This document shows positions 44,637-52,123 of a stretch of 64,000 nucleotides of DNA, piece by piece (the stretch's first letter is position 1; every line of letters begins with the position of its first letter). The translations under genes and the position numbers were made by a program. The notes under the pieces were generated by a model that was given only the letters and a program-made list of their open reading frames with translations, searched no databases and had not been told where the DNA came from. Origin of the DNA: an uncultured Lachnospiraceae bacterium (GTDB lineage: Bacteria > Bacillota > Clostridia > Lachnospirales > Lachnospiraceae); NCBI GenBank assembly GCA_910583835.1, contig CAJTYM010000008.1:1-64000 (forward strand), written 5' to 3'.

Positions 44637-46029
44637 AGAGAAAATGAATCCGTTTCTGCGTATCTTTCTATTTGCAGCAATTCTGGTAATCGTGGCGGTA
44701 GTTGCTGCCATTGGTTTATTTTATTATTTCTTTGGAATCCCTGAACCGGAAGGGCTGAGCTTGGCTTCCTGGCCCCAGGTATTTACAGATAGTTTTTCGA
44801 CCTGGATGGAAAACGTGGACGGAACCCTTAACATAGAGGATATCGCGCTTGAGCGTCTGGATGAGTATGGGCTATGGGTACAAGTCCTGGATGAGAGCGG
44901 AAGAGAGGTGTTTGCCCACAATAAGCCGGCAAATTATCCCTCAGGCTACCCGGCGTCTGAATTGGCATCGTTCAGTACGAGCGCTTATGAAAATGGCAAT
45001 ACCGTTTTTGTGGGCAGATTTGAAGAAGATGGGCAGACCTGGAATTATCTGATTGGTTTTCCTTATGCTATCGGTAAATATATGCTTTACTATAATGGGG
45101 AAAATGTCGGCAGGCTTTCACCGGTCTTTCGTGCGCTGCTGTGTTTCTCCTTAGGCATAATCTTCATTTTTGTCCTTGCGTATGGCTTTTGGCTGACGCA
45201 TCATCTGGCTAAAATTACAAACGGCATCGCTGATATTTCCCGACGTTGCTATTCGCCACTTCCGCAAAAAGGCATGTTCCATGAAGTGTATCAGGAACTC
45301 AACAAGATGGATGATAAAATCCAAACCAGCGATAAAACGCAGAAGGACACGGAACGCACACGCCGGGAGTGGATTGCCAATATTACACACGATTTGAAAA
45401 CCCCGCTTTCTCCAATTATGGGTTATGCGGAGCTGCTCTCCGACGGTTCCGTGCCGAATGGTGAGACGATGCAGGAATATGGAAAAATTATTCTCAAGAA
45501 TGCCAATCACGCTCAAAAGCTGATTAACGATTTGAAGCTGACTTATCAGCTAGAATCTGGTGCAATACCGTATCATCCGCAGGAAATCCAATTTGTCCGT
45601 TTTGTGCGGGAGACAGTCATTGACATTATAAATGACCCGGTATTTTGCAATCGCCAGGTAGAGTTTGAAAGCGATGTGGAGGAAATGACAGCTTTTATTG
45701 ATGCGGGGCTATTCCGCCGCGTTCTGGCAAATCTCATCGTCAATGCCCTTGTGCATAATCCGCCGGAAACGAAAGTGTCGGTGCTTGTGAATTCACAGCA
45801 TGAGGGTAAGGTATCCCTGATTGTGCGGGACAATGGGACAGGCATGGACGAAGAGCAGCAGTTGCAATTATTTAACCGCTATTACAGGGGCACGAATACA
45901 CAGGAAAAACCAGAAGGCAGCGGTCTTGGGCTGGCGATTGCCAGACAGATTATGCTGCTTCATGGAGGGGATATCTCGGTAAAGAGCAGGAAGGATGAGG
46001 GGAGTGAATTTGTAATTAAGCTGCCATAA
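44626..46029 (+). CDS. Sensor histidine kinase
   Basis: 467 residues, two TMs (about 10-32 and 168-188) flanking an extracellular domain of about 135 residues, a short HAMP-like linker, HisKA with the phospho-acceptor His in WIANITHDLKTPLSPI, and HATPase_c with NALVHNP (N box), DNGTGMD and GSGLGLAIARQI. It partners the OmpR-type regulator it overlaps. The extracellular domain is larger than the tiny loop of BceS-type kinases, so a direct ligand is possible. Confidence 0.93.
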   Translation: MKNKEKMNPFLRIFLFAAILVIVAVVAAIGLFYYFFGIPEPEGLSLASWPQVFTDSFSTWMENVDGTLNIEDIALERLDEYGLWVQVLDESGREVFAHNKPANYPSGYPASELASFSTSAYENGNTVFVGRFEEDGQTWNYLIGFPYAIGKYMLYYNGENVGRLSPVFRALLCFSLGIIFIFVLAYGFWLTHHLAKITNGIADISRRCYSPLPQKGMFHEVYQELNKMDDKIQTSDKTQKDTERTRREWIANITHDLKTPLSPIMGYAELLSDGSVPNGETMQEYGKIILKNANHAQKLINDLKLTYQLESGAIPYHPQEIQFVRFVRETVIDIINDPVFCNRQVEFESDVEEMTAFIDAGLFRRVLANLIVNALVHNPPETKVSVLVNSQHEGKVSLIVRDNGTGMDEEQQLQLFNRYYRGTNTQEKPEGSGLGLAIARQIMLLHGGDISVKSRKDEGSEFVIKLP

Positions 46030-46134
46030 AAAACGGCAACCCCCAAATTAATATTAAATTAAGATACAGAAAAGTTCAGACTAAGATAGATGGCTTATGC
46101 TTTGGCATAGGTCATTTATTTTAGGAGGTTTTGT

Positions 46135-47013
46135 ATGAGATTACAGTTACAGCATTTGAGTAAGCAATATGGAGGCAAACATGCCGTCCACGATATCAAT
46201 GTCAGTTTAGAGCCAGGCGTATATGGCTTGCTGGGGGCAAATGGTGCGGGAAAGACAACTCTGATGCGGATGATATGCGGTGTCTTAGAAGCGACTTCTG
46301 GCAATATTAGGCTGAACGGAAAAACGATGCAGGAATTAGGAGAACGTTATTACGCTCAGTTGGGCTATATGCCGCAGGATTTTGGTTTTTATCCTGATTT
46401 TACTGCCCGCGAATTCATGCTGTATATGGCGGCTGTAAAAGGATTGGGCAAGAACAAAGTAAAATCCAGAACAGAAGAGCTGCTGGAGTTGGTCAATCTG
46501 CAGGATAAGGCAGATAAAAAAATCAAATCTTTTTCCGGCGGCATGAAGCAGCGGTTAGGGATTGCGCAAGCAGAGCTGAACAATCCGTCTATTTTAATAT
46601 TAGACGAACCAACTGCGGGGCTTGACCCCAAAGAGCGTGTGCGCTTCCGCAATCTTATTTCAGAATTTGCCCAAGAAAAAATTGTAATATTATCAACGCA
46701 TATCGTTTCCGATGTCTCCTACATTGCAGACACAATTTTGCTGATGAAAAACGGCAGGTTTTTGCTGCAGGAACCGATGGCAACAGTTACGGATTCCATC
46801 AGGGGAAAAGTGTGGGAAATAATGGCGGATGAGTACGAAGCGGCACAATACAACGAACATTTTTCCGTTGTAAATCTTCATCACGAAAACAACAGGGTAC
46901 GGCTGCGGATAATAGATGAAACTTCGCCAGCGCACACTGCCATTTCTGTGGAACCCAGTTTGGAGGATTTGTTTTTATATTATTTTGGCGAAGAAGCAAA
47001 GGAGGGAAAGTAA
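46135..47013 (+). CDS. ABC-2 type transporter ATP-binding protein (BcrA-like)
   Basis: 292 residues. Walker A GANGAGKTT, signature FSGGMKQR, Walker B ILILDEPTAGLDP and H-loop LSTHIVSDV are intact. A C-terminal extension of about 80 residues follows the ATPase core, as in drug or peptide exporters of the BcrA/CcmA group. AGGAGGT precedes the start. It lies 105 bases after the kinase gene and 4 bases before its permease, so regulation by that two-component system is likely. Confidence 0.92.
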   Translation: MRLQLQHLSKQYGGKHAVHDINVSLEPGVYGLLGANGAGKTTLMRMICGVLEATSGNIRLNGKTMQELGERYYAQLGYMPQDFGFYPDFTAREFMLYMAAVKGLGKNKVKSRTEELLELVNLQDKADKKIKSFSGGMKQRLGIAQAELNNPSILILDEPTAGLDPKERVRFRNLISEFAQEKIVILSTHIVSDVSYIADTILLMKNGRFLLQEPMATVTDSIRGKVWEIMADEYEAAQYNEHFSVVNLHHENNRVRLRIIDETSPAHTAISVEPSLEDLFLYYFGEEAKEGK

Positions 47014-47017
47014 GGCG

Positions 47018-48241
47018 ATGGTAAAATATGAATTCTTAAAAATAGTGCGTAAAAAATCCACACTTATCATTCTGGCAGTGAGCCTGATTTTAACGTCATT
47101 TCTGTTTGGACTGCCTATCATGCAATACCAAACTTACAGTGAGGACGGTGCGATAAAAGGGAAAGAAGGTATCGCTTTCAGTAAAAAACAGTTTGCGGAT
47201 TTGTCTGTGCCCCTGACGGAGGAATATATCACAGAAATAATTCAGGAAGTACAGCAGTTATTTGAAAATCCAGACAACATCGGTTACGATGGAAACGAAC
47301 AATTCCTGATTGGCGATGCTTATTGGAACGGTATTGCGCCGAGGGAAAAACTGCTCAACATGGTTGCCAAAACTTACGACAGCCCCAATGAAAATTCAGG
47401 GTATCAGAAGCTTGCCAGCTTAAATGGAAATGGTCATGCAGATTTCTACCAGGCATTGTCTGCAAAAATGAAAACGCTGCTGAATATGCCGGAGCGCGCT
47501 TTATCGGAAGAGCAGAAAGGTTTTTGGAGCAGGCTGGCAGACAAGGTAGCGGTCCCCTTGCAGTATGGATATTATGAAGGCTGGGAAATCATTATGAGCA
47601 GCCTGGAACTTTTGATGATAGCAATTTTGTCTGTCTGTGTTGTAATCGCGCCCATTTTTTCTGGTGAATACCAGGCGGGGACAGATGCCGTAATCCTGTC
47701 AGCGAAGTATGGGAAAACAAAATTGATATCTGCCAAAATTATAGCGTCGTTTTTATTTGGTACGCTTGCGTTTACACTTCATGTTGTGGTGGCGTGTGGG
47801 CTGCCGCTGGCGGCTTTTGGCATAGATGGCTGGAACCTTCCCATACAGATTGCCAATACCATGGTACCATACCCATTCACATTTCTGCAGGCGGCGCTTT
47901 TGAGCATTTTCATCATTTACCTGATATTATTTGCTATGATAAGCCTGACGCTTTTCTTATCATCAAAAATGAAGACGCCCTACCTTGTGCTGCTTGTGCT
48001 TGTGCCGGTTCTTTTCCTGCCGATGTTTCTCACGCCCAATGGAACGACAGGGGCATATAACCTGATGTTGTTCCTGCTGCCCTACCGTGCCGCCATGCCG
48101 GAAATAGGCAAGTTCATTTCCTATCAGTTTGGCAGTCTGGTGTTGGATGCTTTTTCTGTGAGGGCAATTTTGTATGTGGTTTTGGCTGCAGTTTTGCTGC
48201 CGTTTGCCAGAAGGGGATTTCAGAAACATCAGGTTCTGTAG
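47018..48241 (+). CDS. ABC-2 type transporter permease
   Basis: 407 residues from the ATG at 47018 (GGAGGG upstream); a longer frame overlapping the ATPase gene is rejected. It has TM1 at about 18-40, an extracellular domain of about 170 residues, then five further TMs (about 190-400), the ABC-2 membrane pattern. The long first loop is typical of permeases handling peptides or lipid-linked substrates. The substrate is unknown. A bidirectional terminator follows. Confidence 0.88.
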   Translation: MVKYEFLKIVRKKSTLIILAVSLILTSFLFGLPIMQYQTYSEDGAIKGKEGIAFSKKQFADLSVPLTEEYITEIIQEVQQLFENPDNIGYDGNEQFLIGDAYWNGIAPREKLLNMVAKTYDSPNENSGYQKLASLNGNGHADFYQALSAKMKTLLNMPERALSEEQKGFWSRLADKVAVPLQYGYYEGWEIIMSSLELLMIAILSVCVVIAPIFSGEYQAGTDAVILSAKYGKTKLISAKIIASFLFGTLAFTLHVVVACGLPLAAFGIDGWNLPIQIANTMVPYPFTFLQAALLSIFIIYLILFAMISLTLFLSSKMKTPYLVLLVLVPVLFLPMFLTPNGTTGAYNLMLFLLPYRAAMPEIGKFISYQFGSLVLDAFSVRAILYVVLAAVLLPFARRGFQKHQVL

Positions 48242-48285
48242 GAATATGTTTATGCTTTGGAGCGACAAGGGATTTCCTTTAGGAC

Positions 48286-48322
48286 AAAAAAGAGCCACAG
48301 AATAAAAATGTGGCTCTTTAAA
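48286..48322. terminator. Bidirectional terminator between permease and crotonase genes
   Basis: AAAGAGCCACA (48289-48299) pairs with TGTGGCTCTTT (48309-48319), loop of nine bases, with an A run on the left and Ts on the right so it can act on both strands. Confidence 0.8.
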
Positions 48323-48365
48323 ATGCGGTAATAAATTAGGAAAATTTTGATTTAATGAGTGTTTC

Positions 48366-49160
48366 TTAGAAATCTGTCAAGTCAGCAGCACGTCTCTCTA
48401 AGAAAGCAGTCATGCCTTCTGTCTTGTCGTGTGTAGAGCAGGTGATTCCAAACAGGTTAGCTTCCATCTCCACTGCGTTCTTGATGTCCATGTCATAGCC
48501 GTTGTTGATAGCAGCCTTAGCGATAGAAACAGCGTAGCTACCCTTGGAAATAATCTTAGAAGCCATCTTCTTAGCAGTATCCATAAGCTCTTCCTTGGCA
48601 ACAACTTTGTTCACCAGACCGATGCGGTATGCTTCAGCAGCATCGATGTTGTCACAGGTGAAGATGAGTTCTTTGGCACGTCCCATGCCTACCAGGCGGG
48701 CAAGCCTCTGGGTTCCGCCAAATCCGGGGATGATGCCAAGGCCTGTCTCAGGCTGTGCGAAAGTAGCGTTGTCGGAAGCAATACGGATATCACATGCCAT
48801 AGCGATTTCGCATCCGCCGCCCAATGCAAATCCGTTGACTGCAGCAATGGTTACCTGACGCATGTTCATCAGTTTGAAGAACGGCTCAGCAGCCCTCATG
48901 CCGAATGCACGAGCTTCAGCAGCAGAGAAGTTCACCATCTCAGCAATATCTGCGCCAGCCACGAAGGACTTGAATGCATTGTCTTTCTTATCAGGACCAC
49001 CGGTTAAGATGACAACTTTAACATCATCTCTTGCCTCGATTTCACTGAGGACTGTGTTCAGCTCGTCCAATGTCTCGCTGTTGAGTGCGTTCAATGCGCC
49101 TGGTCTGCTGATAGTGAGGACAGCAATCTGGTCAGCTACGTCTAATTTTAAGTTATTCAT
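48366..49160 (-). CDS. crt: Crotonase / 3-hydroxybutyryl-CoA dehydratase
   Basis: Cytoplasmic enoyl-CoA hydratase of the acetyl-CoA to butyryl-CoA pathway, 264 residues from the ATG at 49160 (AGGAGG nine bases upstream). The oxyanion-hole segments SFVAGADIAEM and NGFALGGGCE, with the first catalytic Glu, and the second catalytic Glu in ETGLGIIPGFGG are intact. The length equals clostridial Crt. It is a single gene, not linked here to bcd, etf or hbd. The restricted codon use (many GCA, GTT, AAG) differs from its neighbours and suggests high expression. It has a consensus promoter overlapped by an 18-bp palindrome (separate entries). Confidence 0.92.
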   Translation of the reverse strand: MNNLKLDVADQIAVLTISRPGALNALNSETLDELNTVLSEIEARDDVKVVILTGGPDKKDNAFKSFVAGADIAEMVNFSAAEARAFGMRAAEPFFKLMNMRQVTIAAVNGFALGGGCEIAMACDIRIASDNATFAQPETGLGIIPGFGGTQRLARLVGMGRAKELIFTCDNIDAAEAYRIGLVNKVVAKEELMDTAKKMASKIISKGSYAVSIAKAAINNGYDMDIKNAVEMEANLFGITCSTHDKTEGMTAFLERRAADLTDF

Positions 49161-49203
49161 GTGTAGAACCCTCCTAATGATATATGTATTTGTAACTGCT
49201 TTA

Positions 49204-49232
49204 AATATATAACTTTGACAAAATTTTGTCAA
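49204..49232 (-). promoter_or_regulatory. Sigma-A promoter of crt
   Basis: On the minus strand: TTGACA (49227-49232), 17-base spacer, TATATT (49204-49209), 44 bases upstream of the crotonase start. Confidence 0.75.
49215..49232. promoter_or_regulatory. Perfect 18-bp palindrome, Rex-like operator, on the crt promoter
   Basis: TTGACAAAATTTTGTCAA is a perfect inverted repeat covering the -35 hexamer and spacer. Its 7-4-7 layout and TTG...CAA ends resemble the Rex consensus TTGTTAA-N4-TTAACAA, and Rex is known to control butyrate-pathway genes in clostridia. Assignment to Rex is inference; the palindrome itself is certain. Confidence 0.6.
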
Positions 49233-49310
49233 GGATAAACGGCGTATTTATGGGTGGCTAAATGGGTGTAAAGAAAGTGCAGTAGGGGTGCTGGCAAAAT
49301 TGAAAGAATG

Positions 49311-50279
49311 TTACTGGAGGAGGGATAACACGCCCTGTGAGCTTTGGTTTGCCTGCGCAAGCATGGTCTGTCCTGCCTGTGCCAAAATATTATTGGTACT
49401 GTATGCAACCATCTCCTCGGCCATGTCGGTATCGCGAATCCTCGACTCTGCAGAAGCTGTATTCTCTTCAATATTATTGAGATTGGCAATCGTATGTTCC
49501 AGACGGTTCTGTGTTGCACCTAGTTCTGAACGCATTTCTGAAATCAGGTTTACAGCATTTTGGACAAGCTTCATCGTTCTTCCCGCATTATCAAAGGAAT
49601 CGACAAACAAGTTCTGTTTCGGATTAAAGAGGTTTTTCTTGCCGGTTGCCACATCGTATGACATCCAGTTCAGATAAGCAGTATCTCTTTCATCGATTAT
49701 TTCGATATATTTAATGGAAGGGGTTGATTCCAAGATAGTGTCAAGCCGGCTGGGGTTGTCAAAAACAAGCGATAATCCAAGCCCATGTGTATCCATTGCC
49801 TTGATATCCACCTCAATGCCCTGCCCTGAGACTGCGCCTACCTGAAGATTCTTATGTCTAAATGTGCCGTCTAAAAGGTTCATGGAATTGAACTGTGTTG
49901 CGCTGGCAACGCGGTCAATTTCTATTCCCAACTGGTCAATCTCACTTTTTATTGCATCGCGGTCAATGGAAGTATTGGTATCGTTGGCTGCCTGTGTTGC
50001 CAATTCATTCATTCTCTGAAGGATAGAGTGAACCTCACCGAGCGCGCCCTCTGCCACCTGAATCAAAGAGACCCCATCTTGGGCGTTATTGGCAGCCTTC
50101 CCTAATCCCCGAATCTGGCAGCGCATTTTTTCAGAGATTGCCAAACCTGCGGCATCGTCTGCGGCGCTATTGATTCGATAGCCGGAGGATAGCTTCTTCA
50201 CCGATTTGTATTGTTTTGATGTTACATTGCCTAGCATTCTGTTGGCATTTGCCGCCTGTAAATTATGTTGTATAACCAT
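49311..50279 (-). CDS. fliC: Flagellin
   Basis: Filament subunit, 322 residues. The conserved N-terminal D0/D1 domain reads MVIQHNLQAANANRML, then LSSGYRINSAADDAAGLAIS, and the C-terminal helix has the usual ENTASAESRIRDTDMAEEM and ends VLSLLQ. The central variable domain is short (about 150-215), so the exposed surface is small. It starts 9 bases after GGGAGAAAG. A sigma-D promoter lies upstream. No other flagellar genes are in the window. Confidence 0.95.
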   Translation of the reverse strand: MVIQHNLQAANANRMLGNVTSKQYKSVKKLSSGYRINSAADDAAGLAISEKMRCQIRGLGKAANNAQDGVSLIQVAEGALGEVHSILQRMNELATQAANDTNTSIDRDAIKSEIDQLGIEIDRVASATQFNSMNLLDGTFRHKNLQVGAVSGQGIEVDIKAMDTHGLGLSLVFDNPSRLDTILESTPSIKYIEIIDERDTAYLNWMSYDVATGKKNLFNPKQNLFVDSFDNAGRTMKLVQNAVNLISEMRSELGATQNRLEHTIANLNNIEENTASAESRIRDTDMAEEMVAYSTNNILAQAGQTMLAQANQSSQGVLSLLQ

Positions 50280-50362
50280 ATGTTCTTTCTCCCTGTACTG
50301 ATTTCTTATGTTCTTAAATTACAAGATAAGCTTGATTTTCTTATTTGAATATAATATATTTT

Positions 50363-50388
50363 ATATCGGTATAATATACAAAAATTTA
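50363..50388 (-). promoter_or_regulatory. Sigma-D (FliA-type) promoter of flagellin
   Basis: On the minus strand: TAAA (50385-50388), 14 bases, ACCGATAT (50363-50370), seven of eight matching the Bacillus sigma-D -10 consensus GCCGATAT. It lies about 85 bases before the flagellin start. Confidence 0.8.
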
Positions 50389-50450
50389 AACCATGATGCC
50401 AAAATTTAGGAATAACGGAATTATGCTGCTTCGCAGCGCAAATCCGGCGC

Positions 50451-50487
50451 GGGAAACGCTTTAATCAGCGTTTCCCTAAATTTTTTT
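50451..50487 (+). terminator. Intrinsic terminator with no upstream gene on its strand
   Basis: A 10-bp perfect stem (50451-50460 with 50467-50476), six-base loop, followed by TAAATTTTTTT. The minus-strand reading lacks a U tract, so it acts rightwards, ahead of aroD. Confidence 0.8.
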
Positions 50488-50613
50488 AAAATCTATCTTG
50501 TAAAAATCCTCTGTCTGGTGTTAATATATAAAAAGCAGCATCTTTTGCTGCGGCTTTCAGAGATTAAGATTTTGACAGTGGAATGGCTGGACGGAGAAGA
50601 CAGGAAACATAAA

Positions 50614-51366
50614 ATGCAGATCAAACAACAGACAATTGGGACAGGAAAGCCTCTGGTATGCGTTCCGGTAATTGAAATAGAAGAAAATGATATTTATAAA
50701 GCGGCGGAACTTGCCGTAGCGTCAGGGGCGCAGGTGTTGGAATGGCGCATGGACTGGTTTGCACAGATTGGCTGCCGCAGCCGGGTGGAAGAAGTGCTGC
50801 ATAAACTGCAGCAAATCTGTGGGGAAGTTATTTTGCTGTGCACGTTTCGCAGCAGACCCCAGGGCGGAGAACAGGAAATTTCACAGGAAGCATATCTGGA
50901 ACTGCTGCAGGTTATAGCGGGCAGCGGGCAGGCGGACTTGCTTGATGTGGAAGTATCTGAAATTACAAATCCACCTGAGACAATCCGGAAATTGCACAGC
51001 TTGGGGCAATGTGTGGTTGGTTCCCGGCATTATTTTACCCATACGCCTGAGGCTGGGCAGATGCAGGAAGATTTAACAGCGATGCAGCGTTGGGGGGCAG
51101 ATATCGGTAAACTTGCAGTGATGCCGCACAGCCCGACAGATGTGCTTGCGCTTTTGGCGGCAACAGTCGGGATGAAAGAGACATATCCGCAGTATCCATT
51201 GATAACAATGGCAATGGGCGGGCTGGGGGTTATCTCCCGTGTCAGCGGAGAGATTTTTGGCTCCTGCATGACGTTTGCAAGCGTGGGCAAACCGTCTGCA
51301 CCGGGGCAGCTGCCTTTGCAGGATGTCAGAGGGATTTTGGATAAGATTTCGGAAAGCATGGAATAG
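50614..51366 (+). CDS. aroD: Type I 3-dehydroquinate dehydratase
   Basis: Third step of the shikimate pathway, dehydration of 3-dehydroquinate through a Schiff base. 250 residues from the ATG at 50614, the usual length; AGGAAA lies upstream. A GTG-started frame from 50518 would add 32 unconserved residues. Schiff-base lysine K166 in GADIGKLAVMP and catalytic H139 in GSRHYF are present, as is the N-terminal VLEWRMDW substrate loop. The aroK gene follows after three bases, so the two steps are co-expressed. Confidence 0.93.
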   Translation: MQIKQQTIGTGKPLVCVPVIEIEENDIYKAAELAVASGAQVLEWRMDWFAQIGCRSRVEEVLHKLQQICGEVILLCTFRSRPQGGEQEISQEAYLELLQVIAGSGQADLLDVEVSEITNPPETIRKLHSLGQCVVGSRHYFTHTPEAGQMQEDLTAMQRWGADIGKLAVMPHSPTDVLALLAATVGMKETYPQYPLITMAMGGLGVISRVSGEIFGSCMTFASVGKPSAPGQLPLQDVRGILDKISESME

Positions 51367-51369
51367 AGT

Positions 51370-51903
51370 ATGAAGAAATGTAATATTTACCTGATAGGTT
51401 TTATGGGAACCGGAAAGACCACAGTATCCCGCAAATTGTCAGAATTATTGGGTTTTGAAGAGATAGATACGGATGCATGGATTGCATGTCAGCAGGGTCA
51501 GAGCATACCGGAGATATTTGAGAGTTATGGGGAGCATTTTTTCCGTGATTTGGAGACAGAACTTTTGCACAGGCTGGGGAAGGAGAAACACAAGATAATT
51601 TCCTGTGGCGGCGGCATGGCGATGCGGCAGGAAAATGTCACCCTCATGCAGGAGAGCGGCGTTGTTGTGCTCTTGACTGCAGAACCGGAGACGATTCTTC
51701 ACAGGGTGCAGGGAGATGACAGTCGCCCCATTCTCAATGGAAACATGAATGTGCCATATATCCAGGAGCTGCTGGCAAAGAGGCTTCCTTATTATGAGGC
51801 GGCGGGAGAAATTGCAGTTGCCACGGATTCGCGCTCTCCCCAGGAGATTGCAGAAGAGATTGAGAAAAAATTAAATTCTGGCAAAATTTACTTTGATTTT
51901 TGA
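51370..51903 (+). CDS. aroK: Shikimate kinase
   Basis: ATP-dependent 3-phosphorylation of shikimate, 177 residues. P-loop GFMGTGKTT (9-17), the DTDAWI shikimate-binding Asp, FRDLETELL and the CGGGMAM glycine-rich motif are in order, followed by the lid with DDSRPIL. It starts at ATG 51370, three bases after aroD, without a strong site of its own, suggesting translational coupling. The tRNA promoter lies in its last codons. Confidence 0.93.
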   Translation: MKKCNIYLIGFMGTGKTTVSRKLSELLGFEEIDTDAWIACQQGQSIPEIFESYGEHFFRDLETELLHRLGKEKHKIISCGGGMAMRQENVTLMQESGVVVLLTAEPETILHRVQGDDSRPILNGNMNVPYIQELLAKRLPYYEAAGEIAVATDSRSPQEIAEEIEKKLNSGKIYFDF

Positions 51904-51921
51904 AAAAAAGTGTGCTATAAT
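51893..51921 (+). promoter_or_regulatory. Promoter of the tRNA-Arg gene
   Basis: TTGATT (51893-51898), 17-base spacer, TATAAT (51916-51921), 28 bases before the tRNA; the -35 lies within the end of aroK. Confidence 0.7.
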
Positions 51922-51948
51922 AACCTACGTTCGTAAAATATTGGAGAA

Positions 51949-52020
51949 GCACCCATAGTTTAACGGATAAAACACCAGATTCCGGTTCTGGGGCTGGGGG
52001 TTCGATTCCCTCTGGGTGTA
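51949..52020 (+). tRNA. tRNA-Arg (anticodon CCG)
   Basis: 72 bases folding as a full cloverleaf. Acceptor GCACCCA pairs with TGGGTGT (last pair G-U), D arm around AACGGAT, anticodon stem CCAGA/TCTGG with loop TTCCGGT giving anticodon CCG for codon CGG, and T arm with loop TTCGATT. Discriminator base is A; CCA is not encoded (the next bases are CTG). Confidence 0.93.
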
Positions 52021-52039
52021 CTGGCACTATTAAAGATGG

Positions 52040-52073
52040 CTTCCCTGCCGGCAACGTTGCGGCAGGAAGTTTT
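52040..52073 (+). terminator. Terminator after tRNA-Arg
   Basis: CTTCCCTGCCG (52040-52050) pairs with CGGCAGGAAG (52060-52069) with one bulged C; GCAACGTTGC in the loop is itself palindromic; TTTT follows. Confidence 0.7.
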
Positions 52074-52123
52074 GCACATAGAGACGCTTTCATGGTATAA
52101 AGTGTCATAGATAAGGAGATAGC

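Larger units (their letters stand above)
50345..50487 (+). promoter_or_regulatory. Candidate leader/attenuator upstream of aroD
   Basis: A possible plus-strand promoter TTGAAT (50345-50350)...TATAAT (50370-50375), 19-base spacer, overlaps the divergent flagellin promoter. About 70 bases on is a textbook terminator, GGGAAACGCT (50451-50460) with AGCGTTTCCC (50467-50476) and a T7 run. AAAATTTAGG (50401-50410) can pair with CCTAAATTTT (50475-50484), which would compete with the terminator. The gap between flagellin and aroD (50280-50613) holds nothing else. This could be an attenuator or a small RNA. Confidence 0.4.

Noticed and set aside
50518..50613. GTG-started N-terminal extension of aroD
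   Set aside because: The family starts at the M-Q-I-K position; the extra residues are unconserved and no ribosome site precedes the GTG.
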